Source: Clitopilus passeckerianus
Taxonomy: Eukaryota > Basidiomycota > Agaricomycetes > Agaricales > Entolomataceae
Assembly (NCBI GenBank): GCA_944990035.1
Contig: CALYLX010000113.1
Span: forward strand, 558,001 to 622,000
Length of the DNA: 64,000 nucleotides
Direction: 5' to 3'
Part shown: positions 38,333 through 51,800 of the stretch, piece by piece
How the letters are laid out: each line of letters starts with the position of its first letter
How positions within the stretch are numbered: position 1 is the first letter of the stretch
Position numbers and translations under genes: made by a program
The notes under the pieces: model-generated
What the model was told of the DNA's origin: nothing
What the model saw: only the letters and a program-made list of their open reading frames with translations
Database searches by the model: none

Positions 38333-40791
38333 ATGTCGTCCTCCCCTCTAATGATCCTAGACCAGGTGTCTTGGCTGCACTCATTCCTTTCTGGGCTGAC
38401 ACCAGAAGATCTACCTTCACCTAGAGCTGTATGCATCACACTTCTCATCACAACCACCTTCATTTCCTTGGTAAAACGTCTTCGTACCTCGATTCGATAT
38501 GCACACCTCCCTGGACCAGTCAGCAAAACGCCCATCGGCAAGTCCAGTAAACATTCGTAGAGGTGTAGGGAAGGATAACCATTCATAGGGTACCAGCTCG
38601 ATATGCATGATGCGACATCTCTTGACGATTATCACAACCCAATGTGCCAGAAATATGGTCATGTCGCACGACTGACTGGTGGTTTCTTTGGTGTAAGTTG
38701 AGATCTCGAAATCAAATGTAGACCATCTTCTGACCTGTATCTCGGATAGCTTCAAGACGATGCCCTATATATCTCAGATCCTCTGGCTCTGCATGATATA
38801 CTTGTTCGCCGTCAGAAGAACTTCAAGGAATCTGAAGAATTCACTGGGTACGTTCAGTCTATTTCTCGGTACCCAGCAGATATTGACGGGAAACAGGCTG
38901 TTCGGTGTCATTCAACGCGGAGATGGCCTTAGTTCCGTGCATGGTTCGTCCCTTCGTTCCTCCTTGGTTCCCTCGCTCAGCCCTTTGACTTATCACAGAC
39001 GCAGAGCACAAGAAGCAGCGCAGACTCATGAACCCCATCTTTACCGCCTCCTTTGTCTCCAAACTCGTACCTGTCTTCTATTCCGTCACCAACCAACTCC
39101 AAGACAAGCTCAAAGCCGAATTCGGCACCTCCAAAGACGGTCGCGTCGTTGATATTCTCGACAACTTGCAAAAAACGGGTCTGGAGATTATTTCTCAAGG
39201 CGGCTTGGGCCATACCTTCCACTCTTTGGACAAGGATAGCGAGGAATTTGCGGAGTTTCACGAGGCTCTGAAGGCGGTGGTGTAAGTTAAAACAAGGGAT
39301 TTTGTCGTAGATGCTAACTTATCGTCGCGCATTGTAGTCCGGCGGCTGCTCAGCTGTTTTTCGCTATGCCGTACTTCAATACCTGGAGAAAGATGAAGCC
39401 TGGCTGGCTTCGTCAATTCTTGGCCCGAGCAATAAAGTATTCGCCCCTTCCTGCCGCTCGCAAAGTACGTTGTACCCCTCACCAACCTGATTTCTACTAG
39501 AGCACCGACTCTAGTTCAAATGGTCCTGTGACGTCATGCAGGGTGTGATTGATGACCTCTTCTGGAAGAAACGAAAGATCCTTGCAGAGGGCGGGATCTC
39601 TGAGCTCGAGAAGACGGCGGCGGGTGGCATGGATCTGGCGACACTCTTGAGTACGTATTTCCCTGTTGGCAAACCCGGTGCCCCAATCTAACAGGCCGCC
39701 AAAGTCAATGCAAATCAGGTCGCCGATGCCGAGGATCGTATGAGTGATGATAATGTCATGGCCAATATGAGGTAGCAATAACCGTTTCTGCAACTTGATG
39801 AGGTGCTGATGATTATGTTTAACCTCAGTGGGATCGTTTTGGCTGGACAAGAAACGACAGCTGGCGCATTGACCAGGATCTTGTGCCTATTGTCTGCTGA
39901 CACAAACTTGCAAAGCCGCCTCAGGAAGGAGATAAAGGACGCTAGAGTTGTCTGTCCTTCTCTGATGAATCTGAGTTTATGCTCATGATCTTTTCTCTAG
40001 CTCAAGGGTGAAGATGACCTCAATTATGACGAACTCAGCGATCTTCCCCTCCTCGATGCCTTTTGCCGGGAAACTTTGCGACTTTTTGCTCCCGTGCCTT
40101 TTGTCTGGAGACAGTGTGTTTCTCACCAATTTTACTCAACAGATTGTTCATGATCAACTTCTAGGACGGTTGAAGATTGCGTTGTACCTCTACACCTCCC
40201 AGTCCGCGATGTCAAGACCGGTACCGAGATCAAGGAGCTCTTAATCGCAAAAGGCACCTCTGTCTACCTTGGCCTTTCTGCCGCCAACCGGTCCACTGCA
40301 ATCTGGGGCAATGACGCTACCGAGCTGAACCCGGAACGGTGGCTTGGAAAGATGTTTACGGAAAGCACTGAGAAGGGCGTCAAAATGCCCGGTATTTTCT
40401 CCAACACGTAACGTAACTTTGCCACACACCTTACACAGTCTGACTAAGATCTATCTTGGTTAGGATGACTTTCCTCGGTGGTGGAAGAGCCTGCCCGTGA
40501 GTTACTTCTTATCATTGTTGTCTTCTTGACTGTTGTTGACTGAGACTTTTTCTAGCGGGATGAAATTCGGTCTCCTGGAAATTAGTCAGTCCACTCGACG
40601 TTTCTACTCTCTCTCCTTTCATGGCTTATTGTTGTTTAGAGCTGGTCTTGTCTGTTCTCCTCTCGGAGTTTTCATTTGAGAGCGCAGGGAAAGAAATCGA
40701 TTGGCGTATGGGTATTACGGTCGCCCCATACGTCAAGGGCGAGGTCAGCAAGGGCCCGAGCGTTCCTATACGGATCCGGAATATTGCATGA
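38333..40791 (+). CDS. Cytochrome P450 monooxygenase (intact)
   Basis: Membrane-anchored fungal P450, about 540 aa, roughly twelve exons. ATG at 38333; an anchor helix (AVCITLLITTTFISLV) and the proline hinge LPGP follow. Substrate-recognition and core motifs are complete: QRRLMNPIF after the C-helix region, I-helix AGQETTAGAL, K-helix ETLRLFAP (ExxR), PERW, and the heme loop FLGGGRACPG, whose Cys ligates iron. The gene ends VSKGPSVPIRIRNIA*. Several introns only make sense with non-obvious sites, for example A|GTAAAC at about 38553 and an acceptor CCAAAG before INANQVADAEDR. Oxidises an unknown hydrophobic substrate at the ER with P450 reductase. It resembles the P450 at 62325 in the AGQ/GAQ-DTT and KLSDE-like regions, so the two may be distant paralogues. 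Confidence 0.9.
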
Positions 40792-42007
40792 AATACCACA
40801 TCCTTGTGTGCGCTATCATTGGGTGTTTGTTCTCAGACAACTACCATTATACTTCACCAATACATACACGAGTCGAAAGCCTCACAACACAGCCGCGTAA
40901 TTTAGTGCTGGTGAGTCAATGCGGGGAACCTCTACGTCAAAAATTCTTCATTGTACCGCTATTGGATACACTTGAAGTTACCTGCAGCTTTTTCGCCCCT
41001 CTGTATTGCAGTGTGCATGTGAAGAACGAAACAGTAAAAAGTTGGAAAACGAAAGCATGGAAGCCGTGCCGCACAATTCGGAACCTTGTCAACGTTGGCC
41101 ACGTGCCATGGAAATTCCCACGAAATGCCGATTCGACCTCACGAGCTTATGACTCGCGACTTGCTTTGTCGAAATGACATTTTATGCACCGAACAACACT
41201 AGTACTAGCCTCTGCCAAGACTAAACCGGTATGAAACTTAATACGACTCATTGAGACTCATGCTTTTGTCGTGCGATATGCGACAACTTCCGTTACGGAC
41301 TCAGAGTCTCGGACATGACTTACGATCGGGTCATGATCACACAGACAGCCCTCCCGCCGCATTGGCTTCAGTTTGGGGTTGTTTTTGAAGGCTCAGCCGC
41401 TGGTTGGAGCTAATGCAACGAGTCAATCATATCTGGGGCTTTCTCTCGAAATTTTCTGCTCCAACCTCGCCCTCGCCGATTGGTGGCTAGATCTTTGAAG
41501 CGTGAGTGGTAAAATACTCTAGGTTGTCATGAGATTTTCATGGAGATTTCAGTCGCTTGCGAAAAAGGGCGCTTATCTATCAGCCTTGTTACGTGTGACT
41601 CCCACCCGACTCTCCCTTGTTTAGAAGCCACTGGCCGACATGCATCGCTTGTTGCCTTATTCGGTGACAAATCGGGCTTGAAGCCAAAGCGATGCCTGAT
41701 TATCCCGCCCTTGCCCTTTCAAATGCTTTCTTTCAGAGCATTCTGTGCCGCAAAGCTATGTAATATGTACGTTAGCAATAGTGTCCACGTTGAATATAAT
41801 GGCACACAGAGACGGGGCCACGCAATGCTCACTCGTTTTGTAGTGACCCACCTTCGATTAGGCACGACAGCATTATGCCCTACAGCAATATTGATGAATA
41901 CCAAAGGCGCCAAAGCCACTTATCAGAGACCATAAATAGGTGCATATCCGCTCTGGGTACCCTCTCACTCTATCACATCCCTCTTCTCTGCCTCTCAAGC
42001 TCTCGAA
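40792..42007. other. Intergenic
   Basis: About 1.2 kb. A TATA-like ataaata lies near 41932, about 75 bp before the kinase-like start. Open frames here show no domain features. Confidence 0.45.
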
Positions 42008-43221
42008 ATGTGGTTTACACAAGAACCCGTGGAATACGAAACAGTAACAAGAGTGAGTAGAATGAATCCTCAGCTTTTCACACTCTCATTTGGTTATTCA
42101 GGATGTTTCCTTCAAGCATCCAAACCACACGTCAACAAGCCGTGTATCAATGGAGGATAGCCCGCCTTATTGGATGACCATATGTACCGACGTAAGACGT
42201 GGTTTTATCGACGGCCACGAGGTCCGTGTTAGAGAATGGAGGGTATGCGAACGTTCGGAGACTTCCAATTTTGTTGAGGTAGCCTATCACGTTATGGAGA
42301 CAGATGTTGACACCATGCTAAATCATTCACTCTAGGTCCTGATGAAGGAGCTGAACGACTGGAAGCGTGCTTCATCCCACCGCAACGTCGCGCCTTTCAT
42401 TGGCATTTGCAAGGGAATTTTTCCATCGCCCGCTCTAATCACACCACACTTTGAACGGGGTAACATAATGGATTTTCTCTCGACTCACCCTCATGTCGAC
42501 CCCATGCCACTCGTAAGTGCATTCCTCCTAAGAATTTTAAGCACTCCCGGGCCTGATCAAATCTCTGTAGCTCATTCAAGTGGCTGACGCCCTCGTATTT
42601 ATGCACGGCTTGCAACCGCCGGTGATTCATCGATTCGTGCGAGGCGTAAGTCGCTCCCATGTTCCGTTAGAAAATCCCTTATTCAACATTGTTTCTTTGA
42701 AACAGTCGAATATCATGATTTCTCGAGACAAGAAAGCCCAGCTGATCGACCTATGCCTCGGAGAATTGATACAACACCCAGCCATTCATCGCGAAAAGTC
42801 GGACTTCAGAAGGTACAGGTGGATATCACCCGAAATCTGTGATGGCAATGCCAAGGACGACCCCGAATCTCAAATGAAATGCGACGTTTATAGTTTTGGA
42901 ATGACAATGCTTGAGGTGAGTGACGGGAGCCTGTTGTCAACGTTCTTTCACGCTGAACCGGCCGTATTATAGGTTCTGAGCGGTCAGAGGCCTTATGCAG
43001 CTCTTCCAGATCATTACCGCTCGCTTCTAGCCGTGATGAGTGGTCAGCTCCCTGATCGCCCCGAAGGTTGTGCAGGTATTGCGGATAAGCTGTGGGATCT
43101 AATGAAGACATGCTGGGACTGGGATCCAACAAAGAGACCATCCATGTCCGGATTATACGGCGAACTGATCGAGCTATATCCTAATGCCCACTCGGCTGGG
43201 CTCCCAACTCCCAGGCTGTAG
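42008..43221 (+). CDS. TKL-type protein kinase-like protein, probable pseudokinase
   Basis: Short kinase-fold protein of about 330 aa starting at the ATG at 42008 (MWFTQEPVEYETVTR), six exons. The fold is recognisable: beta3 VRVREW, alphaC-like LMKELNDWKRASSHRNV followed by APFIGIC, hinge LITPHFERGNIMDFL, catalytic loop IHRFVRGSNIMIS, RYRWISPEIC in place of APE, CDVYSFGMTMLE, and a TKL-like end CWDWDPTKRPSMSGL. Key residues are missing: the beta3 Lys is Arg, the HRD Asp is Phe, and DFG reads DLC. The metal-binding Asn and the DFG Asp are kept. It should bind partners, perhaps nucleotide, but not phosphorylate. Agaricomycetes have expanded TKL families with many such members. Confidence 0.82.
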
Positions 43222-44459
43222 ACTCCTGCTGAACAGTTTAACAATTGGGAGAATGGGGCCTAGGGGGTCTGGGATTCGAGTTCATTCCAATACTGTACGA
43301 TATAAGCCAATCGCAATAATAGCATATCGTTATTGTCAATACCTCATGTACTATGTATTTTTCCAGTGAATTTTGAAGAGTAAGTTCAACTATGGAAGGC
43401 GACGTCTCGAAGCAGGTCTTCCAGATCTCTGAGTGACATACAGTTTGAGCTGCGCCAAGCAAGACCAAACACCACGTTCCTCGAGTTAGGAAACACCACC
43501 GCCACACACATGGCGAGAGCAGGCTGTGTTGCATACCGTGCATTCAAGATATAGCTAGAGCAGCAGTATTGTCGGAAGATCCCCATCCACTTCTGTAGTG
43601 CCTCTCGCGACGTGTTTACGGGACCTACTCCGAGGTACGCAGCTCCTGGGGTGTGGGTATGACTGTCTCCATTGTGATGATTCTCCCTGCGCTTTGAGTC
43701 AGGAGGGGTGAAGATTTCGGTCTTCAAAATCCTGAGCAGATGAAGTAAACTTCTCTCATTGGATTAGAAGTTTCCTGTGGTTAGAAGGTCTAAAGCACAG
43801 GGATCGCACTGCTCTTCAACCCGGAGTCCTTGACCCACCTAACACCACATGGTACCCCTAACTATTGTTCTTCTAAACAAATAAGGCAACCCAACTGGGC
43901 CCATTAAAATGCACTAGGTCTGAGTTAAACAGCCGTTGAACCAAGGTTCAACAACCAAATCACCGAAAATGCAAAATTGCGACGCTCTCCTGAGAGTCTA
44001 GCCACATCCTTTATTCTCCACTTACAAGCACCTACATGGACTGCATTCCTGTTTTATTGGCCCCTTTTTCAGATTTTAGCGCTGTGTGTCTACTGCCGCT
44101 CACCGTATGCGCTGCAGTGTCACTCATAAGCTGGAAAACGCAAGGCTACTCAGAAATGGCGCTCGCTCACAAAAGAACCCAAAGATATGGATGGGAATGG
44201 ACTCGACAGGAAACATTGCGAGAAATGAGCTGATAGGTAGAGGGGAAGAAGTTGCACCAAAGTCGAAACGTTGAAGTAGAATTTTTACAGTATTTCTGCT
44301 TAATCGATAAAACCATATATCGATATGTGTTTGGCCGCGTACTTTGCGCGTACTCCTCCATATTCGTCATGGCTTATGAGGACATCTTACCTAACCAAAG
44401 AGTTGCTTGGCAGTTGTTCGGCAGCGACTTGAAGTGCATCCCATAGGTCACTTGCAAGC
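43222..44459. other. Intergenic with an orphan minus-strand frame
   Basis: About 1.2 kb. A minus-strand open frame (43727-43386, no ATG at its 5' end) has a protein-like composition (GVGPVNTSREALQKW, AMCVAVVFPNSRNVVFG). It may be the last exon of a lost or unrecognised gene; no upstream exons found. Confidence 0.35.
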
Positions 44460-45401
44460 ATGCATTGGAAACCATCCCACCTTGCTTGCTTGATTGCTCT
44501 TGCAGGCTCTTCAAGTTGCGGCATGAGGAGGTTGTGCGCGGCTTCTCCGAGTCCGGGCCGCCCAGCCGCCCTCCACGATCATCAAGGTCCATATGCATCT
44601 GTTAATCCTCTTCTCCCAATAAAGGATCCAACAGGTGCCCCAATTACTTCCTTTAAACCATCACCTTCCCTTCGAGAGCTCTCAAACCCGTCCAAGATGC
44701 CCCCAAGAGACATGCTGATCCCTGGACTGCAGACGGTCCATTTGATCCCGGAAGTAATCCCTGAACCATTCCAGCCATCCGTCTGGTTCGACGTCGTCTA
44801 CCCAGGAGAAAAGCAAGCAGAGATCGGATCTTTCATGAGGGTAGAGGATACCCAAGAAGAACCTGAGCTTTTCTTGTCGCCGTTTGATTCAAGCTCATCG
44901 GTGGACAAGGGCAAGACCTTCACCTTCGTGATGACGGACCCAGACGCTCCGTCAAGAGCAGAACCAATCTATCGACAGTTTAGACACTGGGTCGTGAGTT
45001 TTTGACCTCTTGAATATGACGTCGTAGCTCAGGAGATGTTACTCGAACAGATCACTGGTATTAAGTTCCCAGAGAACGACTCAGCTCCAGCTCAGAAGAC
45101 CAAGGACTCAACCACCCCGTATCGGCCACCGGGTCCTCGACCAGGAAGTGGCTTGCACAGATATAGTACGTGCATCTCCGAATATTGCACTTGTTCAAGT
45201 AGCTGATCTACCCATTTTTTTTCTTCCAAAGCCTTCATTCTCTTCGAAGAACCCTCTACCGACTTCACAGTTCCAGAGGGCAGCCCAGAATATGGCTCAG
45301 CTTTGGAGGAAAGACGAAGCTGGAATGCTGTTGACTTCGCCAAGAAGTATGGGTTGAAGCTCGTTGGTGCTAGTTTCTTCCTTGTCAAGGCTGCAGATTG
45401 A
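44460..45401 (+). CDS. Phosphatidylethanolamine-binding protein (PEBP) family
   Basis: PEBP/RKIP-type protein related to yeast carboxypeptidase Y inhibitor. Exons 44460-44994, about 45052-45163 and about 45232-45401, near 270 aa. Core motifs are present: FVMTDPDAPSR (anion-binding DPDxP), FRHWVITGIKFP, the GSGLHRYTFILFEEP loop (GxHR) and the C-terminal FAKKYGLKLVGASFF. An N-terminal extension of about 75 residues begins MHWKPSHLACLIALAGSSS, which may be a signal peptide or targeting sequence; an internal ATG (44698) would give a protein starting near the core. Family roles include protease inhibition, lipid binding and signalling; which applies here cannot be decided. Confidence 0.85.
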
Positions 45402-45861
45402 GGGTTGACGCGTTGACGACGGAAGATTCCGATGACTTGACACGAAAGTCCACCCTGCTGTAACCTCGGAATGGACATTGGAGATAGTGAGAATATATAT
45501 TATGATTGAGCATCTAAGGACTTGACTGAGTACAACCTGTGTATTTCTGCGTGCGTAAGTACAAGATGAGCATAGTGGCAATGATAGAGGGGCATATGCA
45601 GTGTGAGTAAAGATCGGACGTAAACTATATACAGGCAGCGATTAAGGGCAAGAAGTCAGATGGGAATAATCGCAGCACGGGGGGTCGAGGGTACGCGAAA
45701 GGATCAGGGAAACTAGAGTGGTTGTATGGAAAGATGCAAACGTGACGTATTAGAAGAGATTGTCCAAGAAACAATGCAGAACGAGAACAGGAAAGCATAG
45801 ATGAAACATATCATATCTGCCTTCGAGATATAGTGCCTAGTCGGCGAACACCCATAATCCT
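45402..45861. other. Convergent intergenic region
   Basis: Between the PEBP gene and the 3' end of the giant Ser-rich protein gene. No feature seen. Confidence 0.5.
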
Positions 45862-48800
45862 TTAGACCCTGATTGGTTTCGACATGGAACCATTTGCAGG
45901 ACGTCCTCGTGGACGAGGACGACGGAACTTCAAAGAATCACCAGGTCTGAAACGACGGCTCAGTCAGGAGAGCTATGAATGAAGATACAAGAGATGCACA
46001 TACGTCATGGTACCGACAGCAGCGTTTTCCTTGAACTCCCTTGACGCAACGCGAGTCACCGATTTCGGCTCAGCAGGTTCAGGTACAGCCTGCTTCTTGC
46101 GACCGCCAGAAACAACTCTTGGCCGGCTGAAGACTCTTTCCTTTTTGAGATCACTGTTGCTTGCAGTGGGGAAGAGCTTGGGACCGTCCGCTATGCGAGC
46201 TGAGTCATTCAGGTTGGATTTGGTAGTCACGTCCTTGAGGGTCTTCCTGGGCAGAGCAGGCCTGGAGAAAACGGTTGGCATCGGGGACAACAAATCTGGT
46301 TCTTCCAGTCGCAGAGGAGATGGGGCCACGGGAGCCTTGCCTGGGCGGGAAGAAGGGTAAGGTGACACTCGGGATGTGGTCCTGGACCTGACACGATGGG
46401 GACGCAGTTCCGAAGGAAGGGGCTGGTAGCTCTGAAGGGATTCTTCCAACAAGGCCCGCATCGCCGCTGGGTTCTTTGGAGGTTGGAATGCTGTGAAAGG
46501 TTCCTTGAGAAAATGGTACCAGAGACTCGAGCAATAGGGCTTACTTTTCAAAGCAGACATAGATCCATGTGTATCTGCCCACTGCCTTTGGCTCTCCGTG
46601 ACTATGCTCTCGGCCTCGTTCTTCAGGGCGTAATACTTTCGCAAGGCGATGACTCCTGTGTCGTCTTCCCAAATCGACGAAACTCGAGACCTGGTGGAGC
46701 GAATAGAGACTGCGTCATCGTCGACTGTGAGGAACACCGGTCTTCTTGCTGTCCCAGTTGCCATCGTCGTGGAAACTTCCTCCGAACCGAGGAGTCCAGT
46801 CTTGGTCGGCGAGGCAGAAGTTACCATGATCTCCTCCTCAATGGTCTCGTATATTGACGAACGGGTGGTGCGAGCGTACGAGGACTGACGAGAGTGGGAG
46901 TGGAGCTGTCCGCGAGAGCGGGTACGCACTTGGACCTGGGGATGGGCTGTCAATGGGCCGGTCATGGTGTTCATGGCTAGATTGAGGTCGGAAAGATCAA
47001 TGCTTGCGCTGTCGTCCATTGAGGAGAAGCTGTCAGAGCCAGCAGAAGTCAACGAAGGTGTTTCGCGCCCAGATGTTGATGTGCAAGTGCTTGACCGAGA
47101 GCGGTTGGCCTTGTTGGGTCGGGTGAAGATCGGCGCATGGTAGACTAAAAACAATTGTTAGATGGCTCTGCGTGTGAAGGTAGAAAAAGACACGTACAAG
47201 GTGCTGATGCTTCCTCTCCTTTTGCAACCAGGCAATTATCCTCAAGGCTACGACGTTTGATGAGACCTTGCTGGGCCTGTATCATTCGCTCTTCTCCAAA
47301 GATGAAAGGCGATGCTTGAACAATCTCAACGGACTCCACGATACGGGCTTTGTTAGGGGTGCCTGATAGTCCGCCCAGAGACCCATCTTCCTCAACTTCC
47401 TGGGTGCGCTTCCGTTTTTCAATGCGACTAGAAGGTGAACCACTTGCTACAGACTCCATTGAGATGCGGCGAACACGTTCAACCTCAGGCTCGAGCATCT
47501 ACCAAATTCGTCAGTATGTATTGCCTTTAGAGGTGAGGAAGCCGCTAACGTTGATCCTAGAACTGCTTGCCTTGACTGGGCTAGGCTTGTCCTCCACGCT
47601 GAGGACAGATAAAGGTCTGAAGTTGAACTCAACGTGGGAGGAAACCTTCTTGGCTGCGTCGCCACTTCCGAAGACAGAGCTAACGGATTGGCTAGTCATG
47701 TTGTCGCCAGTCTTGCTAAAGATGGAGTCGTCGCGTCGGAACTTTGATTCTTCATGGTCAACAACTGAGTCTGTGTCATCCTGGAATGAGAGGTCCATGA
47801 TGGAAGGAAGCTCGTTTGGGCCTGTTGGTGAAGCAGGGATCGACGCCAGGGACATGCGGTAATTGGCAACATTGTCGAACATTTTATCTCCAAGGCCGGG
47901 CCGCACGAGACGGGAGACAGAGAAGTCGCTCATAGCAGAATCACCGGAGTCACGGCGATGTCTAGTCCAAGAGAACCGTTTGTTGCTGGCGCCGTAGCCA
48001 GAGAATGGGCGGCCCCTTGACTGCACACTAGCATTGGAATCATTCCTTCGTCGGGCACCGAAACCTCTTGTAACAAGGGCGACGGGTGGTGCAAAGGACA
48101 CGGCTGAAAAGCGATGGGAATCTCGATTTGAAGGTTGAGCAGGGGCGCGGAAGTAGAAGCTTGAAGCGTCGCTGTCAACTCTTGACCTGCGTGGGCGGTG
48201 GCGAATGAAGTCGAAAGTATCATCCACGGTGTTGCTCATTATAGAGAAGGCATCTGACATAGGCCGCTCTGCTGAGCGTAAAGACCCAAAACCGAAGGGG
48301 TCACTGAGACCATAGTCATGGGGCCTGCCATAGGAGGATACGGAGGCAATGCTGAACATCGACTGCGGCCTCAAGAAATCAGCTGGATTGGTGGAGTTCG
48401 GTGGCCAGAAGCGGGGTTGGCCACGTCCAAATTCGAATCCTCGCCTGACTTCATCAAATGAGTCGAAGCCCATGAAGCTCAGCTCCGAATTGGCTCGGGA
48501 ATGGCGATACTCAGGGTTGAACTCGGGGCTCAAGCTGAGGGCTGCTGAGATGCGGTGGACGCTGGAATCGGAGCTGACTCGCACGCGCCGGCGGGGAGCT
48601 GCTGAGGGAACGGGTGATATGGGGACAGGCAATGCGCTTCCCTTCATGGGGCTTCTATGGGAGATGGGCGGGATGATATCGGCAAATGACTTTGGGTGGT
48701 CATCAACACCTGTGGGCTCGATTACCTGAGGAAGACCACCGAATTTGAATGACATGTTCAGGTGGCCTCTAGGTGAATGGTGATCATCATTTGAAACATC

Positions 48801-51800
48801 CTCCATTATGACATCTTCAGAAATCTCTGTGCTTGCGAGGCTGGCAGTATCGGGGAAGAGCATGGCATTTCCAGTTTGGGACTGTCCAAACGGTAGCCCG
48901 CTATGCTGAGAGGAAGGGCTGTCTTGAGCGGTCAACATGTTCATGTCCATAAGATCTTCGTGGTCGGGCTCAGCGGAATTGGTTTCCTCGCTGTGGCTGA
49001 TGCTAGATACGTCGTCGGCTCTCGGGGAGGGTCTGAGGAAGGAAGGGATCTCTGGGAGAGTCGGTGCCCTGCTTTCGTCTTTATAACTGCTATAGTCAAC
49101 TTTGGCCGGTGTGCCGAAAGCATTCTCGAGCTGTTCAACGAAGCTCTGGTGCTCAAAGGCACTTGATTCACGAAGATTCCTGATTTCGGCAGTGAAGTCG
49201 AATGATCTCTTGGTCTCGTCAATCTCCTCGCCTCCGAAGTCAATTGGCTCGGCATGGAATATCGATGCATCCAGGGGAATCATAGTATTGGCCATCGAGG
49301 ATCCAGGAAGCATAGGCTTTTCTTCCGAGGCCCCAATGACGCTTGCTCTCTCGAAGAAAGAGTGTGCATCATCGCCATTCTGCGCCGCAAGCAAGTCCTG
49401 CAATTCGGCAGGGATATCACCCATGAAAGATGAGGGTTCCGATCGGTGGCTGTCGTCGAAGTCGGTGGAGTTGCGAGCACTCGAGTCAGAAAGGCTGTCT
49501 TGACGCTTGAAAACCGGACTGCGTTGCAGGAACGCGTAGTCACCTTCTGAGCTGGTGGACGACTCAGGTCTTGTGAAAATGTCCGCTATGGATGTACGAG
49601 GTTGAGCCTTGGAAGATGATGCTTTCACGGTTCCTTCTTCAGAGTTGACGAATGCCTTGGAGGACGAAGCTCTGAGCGTGCTTGCTTTCTCGCTGGTCGC
49701 AGATGAAGGAGGGAAGAACACCTGGGATGGCGTAATCTCCGCTGCAGGCAGGAGGGAGGTTGCTGCACCAATCAAGAGGGAAGGCGGGGAGCTCAGTGAG
49801 AGAGACTTCATTGACTTGCTGGAACGCAAGTCAGATTCCGGAATGGGCCAGCCAGGAATGTTTGACAGGCTAGGCCTGGACTCGTGCCCGAGGGTGTTCT
49901 TCCTAGACTGCGCATACGGCCGGATTGAAGGAGGCGCTGCCGCAATATAGGATGGCGCACGCTTCAATGGGCCACCAATGGGTGCCGCTTCTGCGAGGGG
50001 AGCCATGCAGGACGAGCCGACAGTAGCTCGTCGGATGGGGCTGTGGTCGCGACGGGGAACTGGGGGAGCATTGAAGTCAAGCTTGAAGGTGCGTGTGATC
50101 TTATGAGGTGACCTGTCTGGCGTTCCAGGAGTGGCTTCAAGGTCGAGGTTGGAGATGAGTTGAGCGAGGTCATTCGTGGCAGCATCAAGAACGGACAAAG
50201 GGGCTGCAAGGTGAAAAATTAGCACGGGAAAAGCTGATGATACTTATAAGAAAAATTAACCTTCACCATCTTCGTCATCGGAGAAAACGACAGGCCGACT
50301 ACGGCCAAGTAACTGCTCGGACATAGGCCGTCTGCGATGTTTCTTGGGAGTATCCGGAGCAACGGGTGCCACAGTGACTTCGTTGGCATCCTCCTCTGCG
50401 ATAGCCTGTTCAAGGATAGAGCCAAGGACAGAATCATTGTCGTTCATGGGGTATCCATCTGAAGTAGCTGCCTTCTTGCGAATGACTGGTGCCCTGTCGA
50501 ACAGCTGTTGAGTAGGAGTCCACAGAGCTTCAGGACCAGTTGCAGTCAAATCTTCGGCGGAGGGGAAAATGTCGGTGAGAGCGGTCCTCTTGCTCTTGCT
50601 CGACTTCTCCTTCTTGCTATCCTTCTTGGCCTTTTCTTGGATGCAGTGCTCGACGCCTCCTCAGCACGTTTCTTCTCCTTCTCAGCCTTCCGCTTTTCTT
50701 TCTCCTCCTTCCGCTTTTCTTTCTCCTCGCGCCTCTTCTCCTTTTCTTCCTTCTTCTGCGCCCTCTCTGCCCTGCGCTTCTCCTTCTCCTCCTTCAGACG
50801 TTCCTTCTCAGCTTGCTCAGGATCAACTCGTTCAGTTTCCTTCTCCTTATCGCGTCGTTCCCTCACGCTCTCGAGGACAGTCTCGTCCCACCTCACACTC
50901 CCACCCGACGACCTCCTCTCGCCATCCAACCCAGCACGAGCAAGAATACTCGAGGTGATAGAAGGCGGCCTCAACGACGACCTAGTCGAGCCCTTTGATC
51001 CTCCAGTGTGATTACTCATCACAGATGCCGATCGTTCCCGGCTGATAGTAGACGAGTCGAAAGCAGCACGGCTGCTAGAACGACCATGGGTGAAGAGCAT
51101 CCTTGCTGAAGTCAAAGAAAGGCGGGAGCTTCTTCCGGAGAGGGTGGCAGGCTGGCGCTCGCCATCGGAACCAGCAGCAAGAAGTGAGCTGGCAGTAGAG
51201 CCAGATCGTGCGTGCTGCAGTCGACCTGTCATCTTGGATAATGTCGACGGGATGCCAATGCCGAGGATGGAGCGCTTCTTGTTCAGAGAGGCATTTTTCT
51301 CGGAAGCAGGTGGGGTATACTCGAAGGCGGGGCCGAGAACTGTAGTGTCGTCTTGCTGGGGAGGGTCAAAGGCGGTCGAGGACAAGATATTCATAGACTT
51401 TTTCTTCTTGGACGAAGACGACGTAGACTTGGAGGATTTGCTCGACTTGTCCTTGGAGGACTTCTTCGACTTTCTCTCCTTAGCCTCGGTTTCAGACTTA
51501 TCGCCCTCTTTGTCTTTATCCCTCCTCTCCTTCTTGACTTTCTTCTTCTCCTTGGGTGTATCCCCAACATTCTCGGTTTCTGTGACGTCGCCCTCGTAGT
51601 CCTGCATGCTAGCGTGCTTGAGCTGGTTCCAGCTGCCCATTCGTGCCAGGGACTGGAACGACTTCATGGCGCGTACGGCAATTGAGCCCTGCCTCTGATG
51701 ACCACCAGAGGATTTACGAGTGGAACTACTGGCCTTTGGAGTAGTTTGTTCTTCCGGCTCCTGTTCTTGAGATGTCGTCGTGCGGCCAGGATCCTCAGTA

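Noticed and set aside
38520..38600. Early stop in the P450 at 38333
   Set aside because: An intron with donor GTAAAC (about 49 nt) removes the stop and keeps the frame.
40701..41177. Long plus-strand frame over the P450 end
   Set aside because: It is another frame over the last P450 exon and its 3' region; the P450 frame stops at 40791.
46396..46857. Plus-strand ORFs opposite the giant Ser-rich gene
   Set aside because: They mirror the codon bias of the minus-strand exons and show no domain features.
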